Assembly (NCBI GenBank): GCA_002900995.3
Contig: CM035314.1
Coordinates: forward strand, 1,147,252-1,211,251
Length of the DNA stretch: 64,000 bases
Direction: 5' to 3'
Source: Ganoderma boninense
Taxonomy: Eukaryota; Basidiomycota; Agaricomycetes; Polyporales; Polyporaceae
The stretch's first letter is position 1, and each line of letters starts with the position of its first letter. Shown piece after piece: positions 23,704 to 34,400 of this stretch. Under the pieces are notes generated by a model. It saw only the letters and a program-made list of their open reading frames with translations, ran no database searches and was not told the origin of the DNA. Made by a program: the position numbers and the translations under genes.

Positions 23704-25879
23704 ATGCGACTTATCAACACAAGGACAGGGGAGTTTGTCTCCGTGAGCGATCCTCGCACGGTCCACTATGCCACCCTCTCGCATGTCTGGTCGAAGCCGG
23801 GCAGTCCCAACTACATTCCGGAGCAAACATACCAACAAGTTTGTGAGATCCTAGACAATCGCTGCGGCAGGTTCAGCCCATCTTTGCCAGGGGGGTATTA
23901 CACCCCGTGCTCCACTCCTTCCGAGTCTGTGGACGAAGACGCTATCCTCCCTCACCTCTCCGACAAACTTAGACGCTTTTGCGAAGGTCGCGTCCGCCGA
24001 TGGCTTCGAGCTGGCGTGGGCAGACATGTGCTGCATCGACCATACGAACCCCTCCGAACTCGAAGAGGCCATTGCTTCCATGTACGACTGGTACTCCTAC
24101 GCGAAGGCGTGCTACGTGTATCTCCCTGACGTCTCCAGTCGGGACCCCCACGCTAGACCTGGGCAGCGATGGGAGAAGGAGTTTCACAAGAGTCAGTGGT
24201 TCCATCGTGGGTGGACGTTGCAGGAGCTGCTCGCGCCGAACGTCGTCGTCTTCCTGTCGAGGGATTGGCACGTCCTCGGCTCGAAGCATGAGCTCGCGCC
24301 GCAGATCAAGGAGATCACGTCCATACCGCGTGCGGTCATTCGGTGCCAGAAGTCCCTGGATACTGTCAGTGTTGCCCAACGCATGTCCTGGGCAGCAGAG
24401 AGAAAGACTACTCGGGAGGAGGATCGTGCGTACTCACTACTGGGCATCTTTGGCGTCAACATCAGGATCGTGTATGGAGAAGGTAGTTACGCCTTCTACC
24501 GACTCCAGCAGGCGATCATCGACGAGATCCCGGACCAGACTATCTTCGCATGGGGACTCCCGCTAGATTTAGGCTTGTGCACTCGGAGCCTCCTGGCCGG
24601 AGGATTCTCCCGTCCCTGTGACGAACACCTGGCAGCGCCTTCTACCACCTCCCCACGAGATTCACAACAACCTTCCAAGCCGCCTGTCACCGACCTTTAC
24701 CGCCCACAACAGTATCTCCTCGCCAATTCCCCTGACGACTTCAAGGGCTCATCGGATCTGGTTCCGCTAGGACGAGAGGCATTCGCGGAGAAGCTAGGCA
24801 TCCGTTCCGCAGATGCCTTCCAAATATTTCGCCCCACTCCCCATGGCATGTCTGCGCATTTCCCTCTCGTCAAAGTCACCCAACCTTCCGACCGTTCCGC
24901 CGCCGAACCCCCCGTATATCTTGCCCTCCTCGCTTGCAAGTTCGGCCATGCGGACGGACTCGTCGCTCTGATCTTACGTCCATATCGCAATGTCCCGCTC
25001 GTCAATGCTCCAATGGGTACGGAATACGCTGTGGGCACAAGGCTCGCATCTGGTCCCCACAACTACGTATACGTGCGGGCTGCGGTGCTTTCCCCAGAAC
25101 AATGCCGCATGTTCGTTCAGACATTCGCTCGTCTCCAGGTATTCATTGCCCACCGCCCTTCACGCGCCTTGCACAAACAAGGTCACGACGCCCCCCTCTA
25201 CAAGGACCTCGCGACCACGAGGGAAGGATACCAAGTGCAGTTCTGTGGCTGGTCCTCCAGGCTGCTGGAACAGCAGGGGTACCGCGCGGAGATTATACAC
25301 AGCCCGATGGGTGCGGTCGCCAACGAAGGACCGCTGCGCTTCGCAATCGCCCAGGATGGCGTCGAACACGGTCTACGGCTTGAGGGCCAAGTCGGATGCT
25401 CGCCCACCGGCGATTCCGAGGCCATGGCTGTGACGGTTCAATGTAGCAACGATATGGAGCTCAGGGACTGCGATTCCGACTCTGGGCCGGTGCACAGGCA
25501 CGACTCTCTCGTCACTTCATGGAAACAACAACGAGGCGCTGCGATGAAGGAGCTGAGCCTCGTTTCGTTCCACGGAGAGTCGCTCACGTTGCGGCTCGTG
25601 ATCACGCATGAACCCCGCGACCCCTCTCGCAGCGCCGAGGGACGGACCAGCATCTACCGATTCGGAGTGGAGATTTTCAAAAACCAGAGCCAGGCCCCCA
25701 GCCGGAGCCATGCGTTCCCAAGCCCTGTGCCATCAGGCGGCATTCACACTGCGAGACACCTCCCTGTCCTCCCGACGCGTCGCCGCAACAGAGCGGAGTC
25801 AGCAGCCACACGCCAAGCACGCAGCCCGCCCCATAATCGACTCGCAAGGCTTGCTGTTGGCACTCCGCACCATAATTGA
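23704..25879 (+). CDS. HET-domain protein, copy 2, single frameshift
   Basis: A paralogue of the gene at 18007. It starts MRLINTRTGEFVSVSDP..HYATLSHVWSKPGSPNYIPEQTYQQVCE. The HET domain contains LRRFCE, FELAWADMCCIDHTNPSELEEAIASMYDWYSYAKACYVYLPDV, WFHRGWTLQELLAPNVVVFLS and TTREEDRAYSLLGIFGVNIRIVYGEG. It is intronless within the coding part and about 724 residues long if one extra G is removed from the GG at 23986-23987 (FCE|VASADGFEL). Without that, the protein stops about 140 residues in and the remaining 617-residue frame has no proper start. The long C-terminal part (about 400 residues) has no domain I recognise; it may be the effector or regulatory region. One homopolymer indel in an otherwise clean frame is compatible with an assembly error or a recent loss-of-function allele. 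Confidence 0.82.
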
Positions 25880-26220
25880 TTCGAGACACTCACTATGCGC
25901 ATTTATGGCCAAGCATTGACTGAGCCCGACTAGGGAACGCTGAGCCTATCAGCCCAGTGTAAATGGACGTCGCCGCTTCATTAGATGGACAAGGCCTCAG
26001 AATCGGGCTAGGGAAGTTGAGAATTCCAGAGAGAACAGGTCGATGGTCAGTACGTATACATATATGCGGCTCGTGCCTCGTCTTCTAGAGTCTGAATCTT
26101 TCTTGATGTCTTCTGTATATACCCTGGATCTGCGGCTGTGAATTTATGAGACGATACCGAGGTATGAGCAGGTCACCACAAACTGAGGAACGGCAACCAA
26201 GCTACCTACACAAAGATCGG

Positions 26221-28473
26221 TCACATCGTCTCGCTGTCTTGACCCTCCTCCTCTACCTCGAAGGCACAGCAGAACGTCTCCCGGTCCAGCAAGATCATGC
26301 CCTTCCCGTCCGGCGCCCAGCGCAAGTCCCGCGTCTCAAACTTCTCTGTAGACCACGGGAGCATCGAGAGTTGAAATCCTGCATCAGCACTCTCACACCG
26401 TCAAAACAGATTCAGACATGCGCGACACTCACGCGCAGGCACTCCAACGCACTCCGCGACCTCCGTCTCGACGGCATCCTCCGTGCCCATATTCGAACTC
26501 GGAGCACCAGCGCGAGAGCGGCCAGGCTCCAGTCCAGGTTCGGGCTCTGCGACCCACTCGTCGCTCCAAAGGTACACGCTTTGGTTCCCGCACGCGACAG
26601 CAAGCCGCCCGGCCCGGCCCGGGTCGGGGTTCCACCGCGCCACGACGACAGGCTGGGTGTGCAGCAGAACCGTGCGCAGTCGCGGGATCCCGATTTGTGC
26701 TGATGTCGACGAGGAGCCGGCCCCTGACGAGGCGGTGGAAGACGAGGCGGAGGGTTGTTGCTGGGAAGGGAGGGACGAGGAGGACGAAGAGTGCGGGAAG
26801 TCGTAGAGCAGAACGGCAGTGGGAGACGCCGCGGAGCGTAGGAGGAGGAGGGTGCCGGAGGTGTTGAACGCAAGCTGGGCCGTGCCGGAGGTCGGACCAG
26901 AGCTGGAGCTGGGAGCGAACCCGTGACGGGCGGACGTGGATCGTACGGGTGGCTTGGATGGTTTTGTGCGGACTTGGGAAGCGGTGGTGGGGAGGGTGAA
27001 TGGCGCTTGGATCCTCTCATCTACGTAACGATGGTCGATTCATGAGTAGTGAGATGATGAACGGTATAGGGGTGGGATACGCACAAGATAGGAAACCTCG
27101 ACCGTGTGTTGCCTCCAACCAACCTGAGGGTTCTCGCCATATGTGCTGAGATGAGGGCATCAGAACATAAGCTAGCATGATGAATCTAGGTACTCACCAC
27201 TCCCGTAGGTATTCGCGTGGGCAGGTCCAGAGTAGCGATTGCATTCCATGTCACGGTCTCCAAAATATGTACCTAGGTCTGTAGTTCAGCCCGAAGCGAG
27301 ATATAAATCAACTATGAAACCGCCACGCACGTACTTTATCGTCGGAGCCAGCAACTGTTAGATACAACCCAGAGGGGTGCCATGACACGAACCGGATACC
27401 AAAACCTGGGTCGGGGTCGGGCGAGAACGTGGCAACCACGTTCCCTGCCAATGTGACGATATACAGCTTGTACTGCCAGTGTGTGCACGCGATTATTGAT
27501 TCTGTTTCAGCAGCAGTGCGGAGGCGAGGCGCACCTCAAGCGGACCCTCCCATATCGCGAGATGGTTGCCGGTTGGTGACAGAGATAATGACGAGAGGGA
27601 CCCAGTGGGCAGTGGAAAATGCTGTGAAGCGATATCGAGAGATCGTAGGCGGGCGGATGGGACATTTCATGTCATGAAACCGCGCATGCGCGCACGGATT
27701 GACGGGCGACGCACCCTGACCAGGCGATATGCTTCGTGCGCGTCGTACACGCCGAGCGTGTCTTTGGACTTGTGACGCTCTGCCAGCACGAAGTAACGCG
27801 AGTCTTTTCGGAAGGTATATCCTGTATGAGAGAGTCGCGAACGCGAGTATGGAAGGTTTGGGAGTGGAAGCAGCATGATTGGGGAACCGGACGTACCGCG
27901 GTCTGGATGCATCGGATACTGTATGTGGGTCGCGGCGCCGGTCACTAAAGACCACATCGTCACCCGAAGCTAAAATCGCGAGGCGTTATCATGCTTGAGA
28001 TCCTCGCGAGCAGGCAAGTAGAGGATCTATCGGGCACTTACACCCCACTCAGAGAAACAGAGCACGGTCCTTCCATCTGGAGCCCACTCGGCCTTCACAA
28101 GCCCCTCGGACCCCGCCTCTATCCTCGCGCTCCACGTCTCGTCTCGCAGCTTGAACACGCTGACGACTCCTGTCTTCGCGCATGCACCAAGAACGTACTC
28201 CGAGTCGCACGACCACCCGGCGTGCGTGATCCACGCGTTTGAACCACTCTCTCCGGACCTGTCGCGCAAGGACGACGGGCCAGTGGTTGTAACGTTTGAC
28301 AGAGCTGCAGAGGTGGGTGCAGGAGTCGAGTCGACGAGCCAGGTACGCGCGATTTGGAAAGAGTCTGAGCGGCGGATGATGAGGCGGTCTTGGACGGCGG
28401 TGAGGAGGAAGTGGGTTCCAGGGCTGAATGACACTAGAGACGCGGTCTGTTTGTAGATTTCTGTGAAATCCAT
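26221..28473 (-). CDS. WRAP73: WD40-repeat protein WRAP73/WDR8-like
   Basis: A conserved WD40 protein. Animal WRAP73 and fission-yeast Wdr8 act at centrosomes/spindle pole bodies with SSX2IP/Msd1 to anchor microtubule minus ends; that role is inferred by family. Nine exons: 28042-28473, 27897-27969, 27715-27821, 27535-27621, 27335-27472, 27198-27272, 27085-27145, 26433-27020 and 26221-26378, exactly 573 codons with the stop. Family blocks: MDFTEIYKQTASLVSFSPG; W..DSEYVLGACAKTGVVSVF; GYTFRKDSRYFVLAERHKSK (the most conserved stretch); DTLGVYDAHEAYRLVRHFPLPT; GIRFVSWHPSGLYLTVAGSD; VVVARWNPDPGRAGRLAVACG; LRWAPDGKGMILLDRETFCC. Exon 8 carries a Ser/Pro-rich insertion between blades. The frame is clean throughout, in contrast to neighbouring accessory genes. 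Confidence 0.93.
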
Positions 28474-28961
28474 TGTTGTTGTTAATGCAGAGCAGTGTGC
28501 ATTGACGATGTCGGGCGAGGAGAGTGGGTGACGAAGTGACGAAGGGAAAGGGATCCTGCAGAAAGCGCGTAGGTGGCGGCGGCGGTCAGCCACACACGAC
28601 GCGGCGCTGCCGCTTCGGTTCTCTCTCTCACTCCCATGGCCAAGTCTCCCTCCAACAGCTCCAGTCTGTATACTTTTGACAGATACAGACCGACACGGTT
28701 TCCTATTTCCCATATGATGGCACTATCCGTCCGAACGACGCGACAACGGAGCCAATGTGCTGTGTTGGAAGGAAGGAATAATACATATTGGGAGCAGATA
28801 GGGTTTGCTGGTCAATGGTCATTTGGTAAGATCCCCGCAACTTCTAGAACTTGTATAACTGAACCTTATATGTGGCTGGGAGTTCGACAACACAAGCATC
28901 CCCACCACCTTCGCCATCCCCATTCCCTGACCCTGCAGCTCCACATACTGCAACGACAATT

Positions 28962-29783
28962 ATGCCCCTCGATCGCTGCTCAAAATGTGGAAACAGTCCT
29001 TCGGGCGGTCTACGAAATTGTTCTAGGTGTCATGGAGCTACAGGAGCATATTGTGTACGGTCGCTTTCCTCGCTGCGCACTGTTTGGTCACTGATGCGGT
29101 TTGTTTCACCAGTCTCGAGAATGTCAAGTGGCGCATTGGAAGGTCCATAAGCCCATATGCATGCCGCTGGAAGATGACCAGGTCTGGGGCATCAAAATCC
29201 TCGACAATAGATTTCAACCATGGTCCTCTCAGTTCCAGCATGTACTTCTGGACACATCCCATCCCATATTCACTCGGGGAGAACTTTGTCCCCTCACCGA
29301 GCAATGCGGTTTCCCTCTCTTGATTTATAGCGACGCTATTCACGGCGGCTTGACTGGCCCACGAGGACAACCAGCCCGCCGTCTATCTCAGGATCGAACC
29401 TCATGACGGCTTCGCTCCTGCCCAGTACGTGTTGATCATACTGTGCCTGCTGCTAGCAACTCACGACTTTTGCCCTAGCTGGCAGTTCAATCAACCTGGG
29501 ACGGTAAGGGAACATGTCGGGAGAGCCAGTGAATGACCTGTTGATAGGCACGCATCTGGGACAGTGCTACGTCGTGCGGCAAGACCGGAAGCTGCTCACG
29601 AAGGAAGCGATAGAGATCGTTTACAACTATCATTCACACCTGCTTGACATGGCAGACCCCGACTTCATTCCTCTGCGCAATGGACCGTGGAGTCGGCGAC
29701 CGAGTCCCAGATCCCTGAAGACTTTCGCTGATGAATATCGCGAGGAGATTCAGCGTGAAGGTCGTCAACTTTCAAGGATTTGA
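28962..29783 (+). CDS. MYND-type zinc-finger protein, frame uncertain
   Basis: The N-terminus carries a complete MYND finger (PF01753): CSKCG..GGLRNCSRCHGATGAYC, then across an intron (29055-29113, GTACGG..CACCAG) SRECQVAHWKVHKPIC. The zinc ligands CxxC, CxxC, YCxxxC and HxxxC are all present. MYND fingers bind proline-rich peptides. The following part (WGIKILDNRFQPWSSQFQ, LTEQCGFPLL, NQPAVYLRIEPHDGFAPAQW, GQCYVVRQDRKLLTKEAIEIVYNYHSHLLD) follows agaricomycete MYND proteins of unknown function. Two problems: the frame needs one base fewer at about 29365 (GGCCCACGAG) to run into HEDNQPAVY, and the join near 29504-29548 does not keep phase with the obvious splice sites. It may be disrupted, misassembled or spliced in a way I missed. 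The start at 28962 assumes no upstream exon. Confidence 0.65.
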
Positions 29784-30164
29784 TTATTTCCCTTAGGTGG
29801 ACCGCACTATGATTTATACCCCGATTATAAGGAGAAGCTCAAGTATTTAGTTGCCCTACGATACGCACTGAGTAGTATTGGACACGAAATGCGTACCTAC
29901 TGTATTTTATAGATCTCCTGGAGGCAAACCGTGACATCTCCGACGACGAACTGGCACTGGGTACATGGCAGGCTAAGAGCGTCTATAGGGAGATGAAGCG
30001 CCCACGGAAGCGGCTGAACGTGACGTATCCGAATATTGCCGATGCAACGGGAACATCCGCAAGGGATGGACATGAACTAGTGACGAGCAAGGGTCGGACA
30101 GCGACCAGCGCATCATTTACTCCGTCCAGCCCTCCTTCGCTCTTTCCCCTCGTCCTCTACCGCC
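29784..30164. other. Short intergenic region before ATP5
   Basis: Holds the 3' end of the MYND gene and the promoter and leader of the OSCP gene. A CT-rich stretch directly precedes the OSCP start codon (30119-30160). A plus-strand stretch around 29910-30110 is open but shows no recognisable family. Confidence 0.35.
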
Positions 30165-30892
30165 ATGTTTGCTGCATCCGCTCGCTCTGCAGCCCTCTCC
30201 GCTGGTCTCGGACGCCGCGCGGCGAGCACCATCGCGCAAAAATACTCTAACGCTGTCTTCTCTGCCGCGCTCAACAAGTCGCCCCAGGTGCTCACCAAGG
30301 TCCAGACCGAGCTCACCGCGATTCAGTCCGCCGTAAAGGCTACCCCCGAGCTCGCGACGTTCATCCACAACCCCACGCTGTCGACGAAGGACCGCGCCGC
30401 GGGCCTCCCGTCGCTGTATGCCGCCGCTGGCAAGGAGGGTGTCTCGGAGATTACGAAAAACCTCTTCGTCGTCCTCTCGGAGAACGGTCGGCTCGTCGAG
30501 ACCGAGGGTGTTATCGAGGGCTTCAACGAGCTTGTTGCGAACTACAAGGGGGAGCTCAACGTGACCATCACGAGCGCCGCCGCCCTCCCGAGGGACATCC
30601 AGACGCGGTTGGAGACCCTGCTCAAGCAGTCGCAGGCTGCCCAGCAGGCTAAGTCACTCAAGATCACGAACAAGGTGTGTTGAGCGACCTGTGACCGTTT
30701 GCAAATGGCTTAGGAGCGTCGTGCAGATTAACCCGTCTGTGCTTGGGGGTGTCGTTGTTGACTTCGGCGACAAGACCATTGACCTTAGCGTTGCATCACG
30801 CGTCAACAAGCTCAACAGCCTTCTCTCCCGTACGTGTCACCTTTTTTTCGTCATGCTTGCGAGTTCTAACTGCCTTGTTAGAATCGGTATGA
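30165..30892 (+). CDS. ATP5: Mitochondrial ATP synthase subunit 5 (OSCP)
   Basis: The oligomycin-sensitivity-conferring subunit of the mitochondrial F1Fo ATP synthase peripheral stalk, which ties F1 to the stator. Exons 30165-30674, 30727-30829 and a terminal exon of just 11 nt (30882-30892, ending TCG GTA TGA), giving 207 residues, the normal length. The first about 20 residues (MFAASARSAALSAGLGRRAAS) form a typical arginine- and serine-rich mitochondrial presequence. Next come KYSNAVFSAALNKSPQVLTKV, the helical N-terminal domain with NPTLSTKDRAAG, then NLFVVLSENGRLVETEGVI. The C-terminal domain ends in the family signature PSVLGGVVVDFGDKTIDLSV. The frame is clean. Nuclear-encoded housekeeping gene. 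Confidence 0.95.
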
Positions 30893-31489
30893 GTGGTCGT
30901 GTGGCGTAGTCGGGCATACCGCCGGTGCCGGTGAGGGGACTGTCGCGCAGAAGAAGTAACTATTACGCTTTTGCGGACGTTTAAATACATAGATGTGGAC
31001 GCCATTTCTGTTTGCGTTCTCCGTTAGAGGCAAGCTTGGATCTCCAAGGTGTGTGCATAGCATCCATTAGTCCTTCAGGTTCCTCCATTCGCTGCCGACG
31101 ATCGTCCGTTGGCGGACCACAGTCCGTCACGAGATCAAATGTTCTTCCTGCAATCATCGTTGCGAAAATAAATAGAAAAGCCAGGCGCGCCCAACCTCTT
31201 GACAAGTTCTTTTCAATTTCGCACTTGTCACCATCAACTGAATTCTGGTCTTGATCATAATCACTTCAGGTATGTTGTTCGCTCCCATGTTTCATGCAGT
31301 GCTTACAACCCTTCTTAGTGCTGCGGTAATTGCAGAAAACGTGGTTTGGTCACTTCTGGCAGACTTCTCTATGGGCGTCCCAAACTTCCTCCGTGCCTCA
31401 TGTTAGGCTACATGCACCCCCTCGTCGTGCTCTCTCCCCATCACCCCATCAACCCCATCTCCCTCACAACCTCTTCGAATATCCTTGGA

Positions 31490-34400
31490 ATGACGGCCTT
31501 CGGGGAACAAGTTGACTTGACCGCCAATCTCGCTTCCATCTTGAGGAGGTATCCATTCAGTACTGGTCTGTTTCGAGAGATATATTGCAAAACTCGGACG
31601 ATGCTGGAGCGACTAAAGCAGGTGAGCAGCACGGAATCCGATCTACTTGCATGGTCAGTTCAACAGAGTCTTGTCACAGGTGTTCATCCTCGACCGACGG
31701 CAGTTCGAAGCAGAGAAATTGATCAATGGGACAAATTGACTGGGATACAAGGACCCGCTTTCTTAGCATACAATGACGCTGTCTTCTCCAACGCTGATTG
31801 GGAGGCCATCCGGACTGTCAGCCAGTCATCTAAAACAGCGGACAGCGAGTTCGTGGCCCTTTTCGCTGGAAGGCTGTTGTCGATCTGTGGTGGCTGACGA
31901 TCTTCGGTCCAGGAAAATTGGAAAGCACGGTCTAGGATCCCGCGCATATTACCATGTAAGCATACCTTGTCCTTGTTTACTGCTCAGTTCGCTTATTGGA
32001 GGACGTGGTTTAAAGCTTACGGACAACCCACAATACCTCTCTGGCGATCATCTTGTCATCTTCGATCCGCACAGATGGGCCTTCGAACATGGCGGGTGGA
32101 AGCAGTCATTGGAAGAGGTGGCGTCGCTATTCCCAGACCAACTCACACCGTTTAAATCCCTCCGCCGCGACGAATCCGGTGGAAGCTTCCCGGGGACCAT
32201 CGTCCGTTTGGCGTTGCGTGGTGCATCGTCGGAGAGTCGAATCTCCAGCAAGACCGTCTCAGCAGGCGAGATCCACGACCTTCTTGTCGATTTCATCAAG
32301 CAAGACTTGGACGTCGCGATGCTCTTTTTGTCCCACCTGACCTTGGTTGAAGTTAGGGAGATCGATGTCGACGGACGTGAACAAACACTGGCGTCGGCAA
32401 CTGCCAGTTCTCGTTCTCTTGAAGCGTTGAACCCCACCATGGCTTCCACCCTCACCACTCGTTTCATAGCGACCACCACTGCGACGACCACTGCATCTGC
32501 GGCTACGGAGTGTGAATGGCTTATCGTTCAGACCTCGTGTCCGAAGCAGGAGTTCCTCGAGCTGCTCTGCAAGTCTCTCGACGTGACTCCTGAGTGGCTC
32601 ACCAGAGAAGTCGAGCGCGAGAAGCTACGTTCCGATGTCGCCTTGGCCCTCCCCATCAACCCCTCGCACAAGATCCATGGCCGGCTGTTCACGTACCTTC
32701 CTCTCCCTCTTACGACCGATTTTCCGTGCCACATTCATGGCGTCTTTTCCCTCACGGACTCCCGCCAGAATCTGCGCAACCCATCAGAAACCATCATGCG
32801 GCAGACCGCGGATGCGTGCGTACATATCGTTACTTCTCTGCAGCTGAAGTTGACTTGTTTCGATATGCAGGCTTGCGGTGGCGTGGAACAGGCTTCTCTT
32901 CGACACGCTGATTCCCCGCACGTGGCTGGCGCTCCTCGAAAGCATAGCAGCCGGCCATTTCTCCTTGTCTGTGTATGACTGTCTCCCCCCTCTCCAGGAC
33001 CGGAACACGAGCGGAGATGCGGTGTACTGGACGTCTCTTCTTCGGCATGTCGTTCAGCTCGCTCACGCGCGCAATGCGCGTATTTGGCCCCTATGCGCAG
33101 GATCTGGCGATTCAACGCAGGCTGCTACGTACGCGTCTCTCGAGGATGCCTTCATTGCAGCAGCGCACGATGAGGAGCAACTGCGTGCACTTGCCGATGC
33201 CGGACTGAATATCGTGCACCCTCCGCCTCCGCAGTCTCTTCGCGGGGTTTTGATGGAGACTTGCCACTCACGAATGCTTACTCCGCACAGCGCGCGACCA
33301 GACTTGTGGTCAGGTTTCCTGTTGTCTTTCGTGCAATATGAGACTGATATATGATGGCAGGGTTCTGACAGAATTCGCGGTTTGCCACAGACCGAGAAGG
33401 ACCTCATTATCGAATTCTTGCTTGGGCCGCGCGACTCGCGCGACGTGCGCGAGTTGGTCGACGTACCTGTCTTCCAGCTCGTCTCCGGAGCGACCGCTGC
33501 TTTGGAGGCTAAACGCGCGGGACAGCAAGTGCATGTGTTGTTGGACGAGGTCGCCGCTGAGTTGTTCGGTCAACTTGACGCCAATGCGATCAACCTCAAC
33601 AATATACCTGCTGCCGCGCGTATGCTCCTGCTCAGCAACGGTAATAAGCACCTCAACGTTCAGCCTCTCGACTCCTCGCAGTGCATCGCGTACATTACGG
33701 CCGCGCAAGCCAACTTCTGTTTGGAACAAGAACAACGATCGGGACTGGTGGATGGCTGTCGAAGTTCTGGGGATCAGCGGAGGCCTCGTCGGGCGGGGGT
33801 TGGTCGTGGGAGAGGACTGTCGAGTGGCTCGCAAGGTTCTGGGACTGGGTGGAGACACTCTCTTTCGCCAATGCTCTCCAGCCTGACCTCAAGAAACTTC
33901 ACCTCCTTCCTACCGTCACCGGCCAGATGCGATCGGTAGAAGATCAAGTTTTTTCACATTCACCTACCGTGGCCGATGATGTCCGTAACACATTGGCCGT
34001 TCTCGGCCTCAGTATCCTGGATTCACGAATCCCTGTCAAGTTCTTTGATCGCCAGACGCCCAAGTTTACGCAGTCCCTCTCGAGTGCCTCAGACTTGCTG
34101 GCTGCTTAGGGTCCATTTCCTCCAAGGTTAACGGCAAAGCTGCGGAAATCCTTCGGGAGCATCTTGCCGGCTGCCTCAAAGATGTTGCTCGTCTCAACGA
34201 GACTCAGAAGGAGATCTTGCGCCGACTTCCTATCCATCCCGTCCTCACCGCAAGTTCGCCATCGAGAGTATGTCGCATTCCTGACCAACATCGTTTGCAC
34301 TGCGTCGGCGACCGTGCCTCCATCACCCTTCCCCTCCCTAGTCTTCCCGACAGTACATTTATTCAATGCGCTGTCGATCAACGATACCGATACCTCCTTG

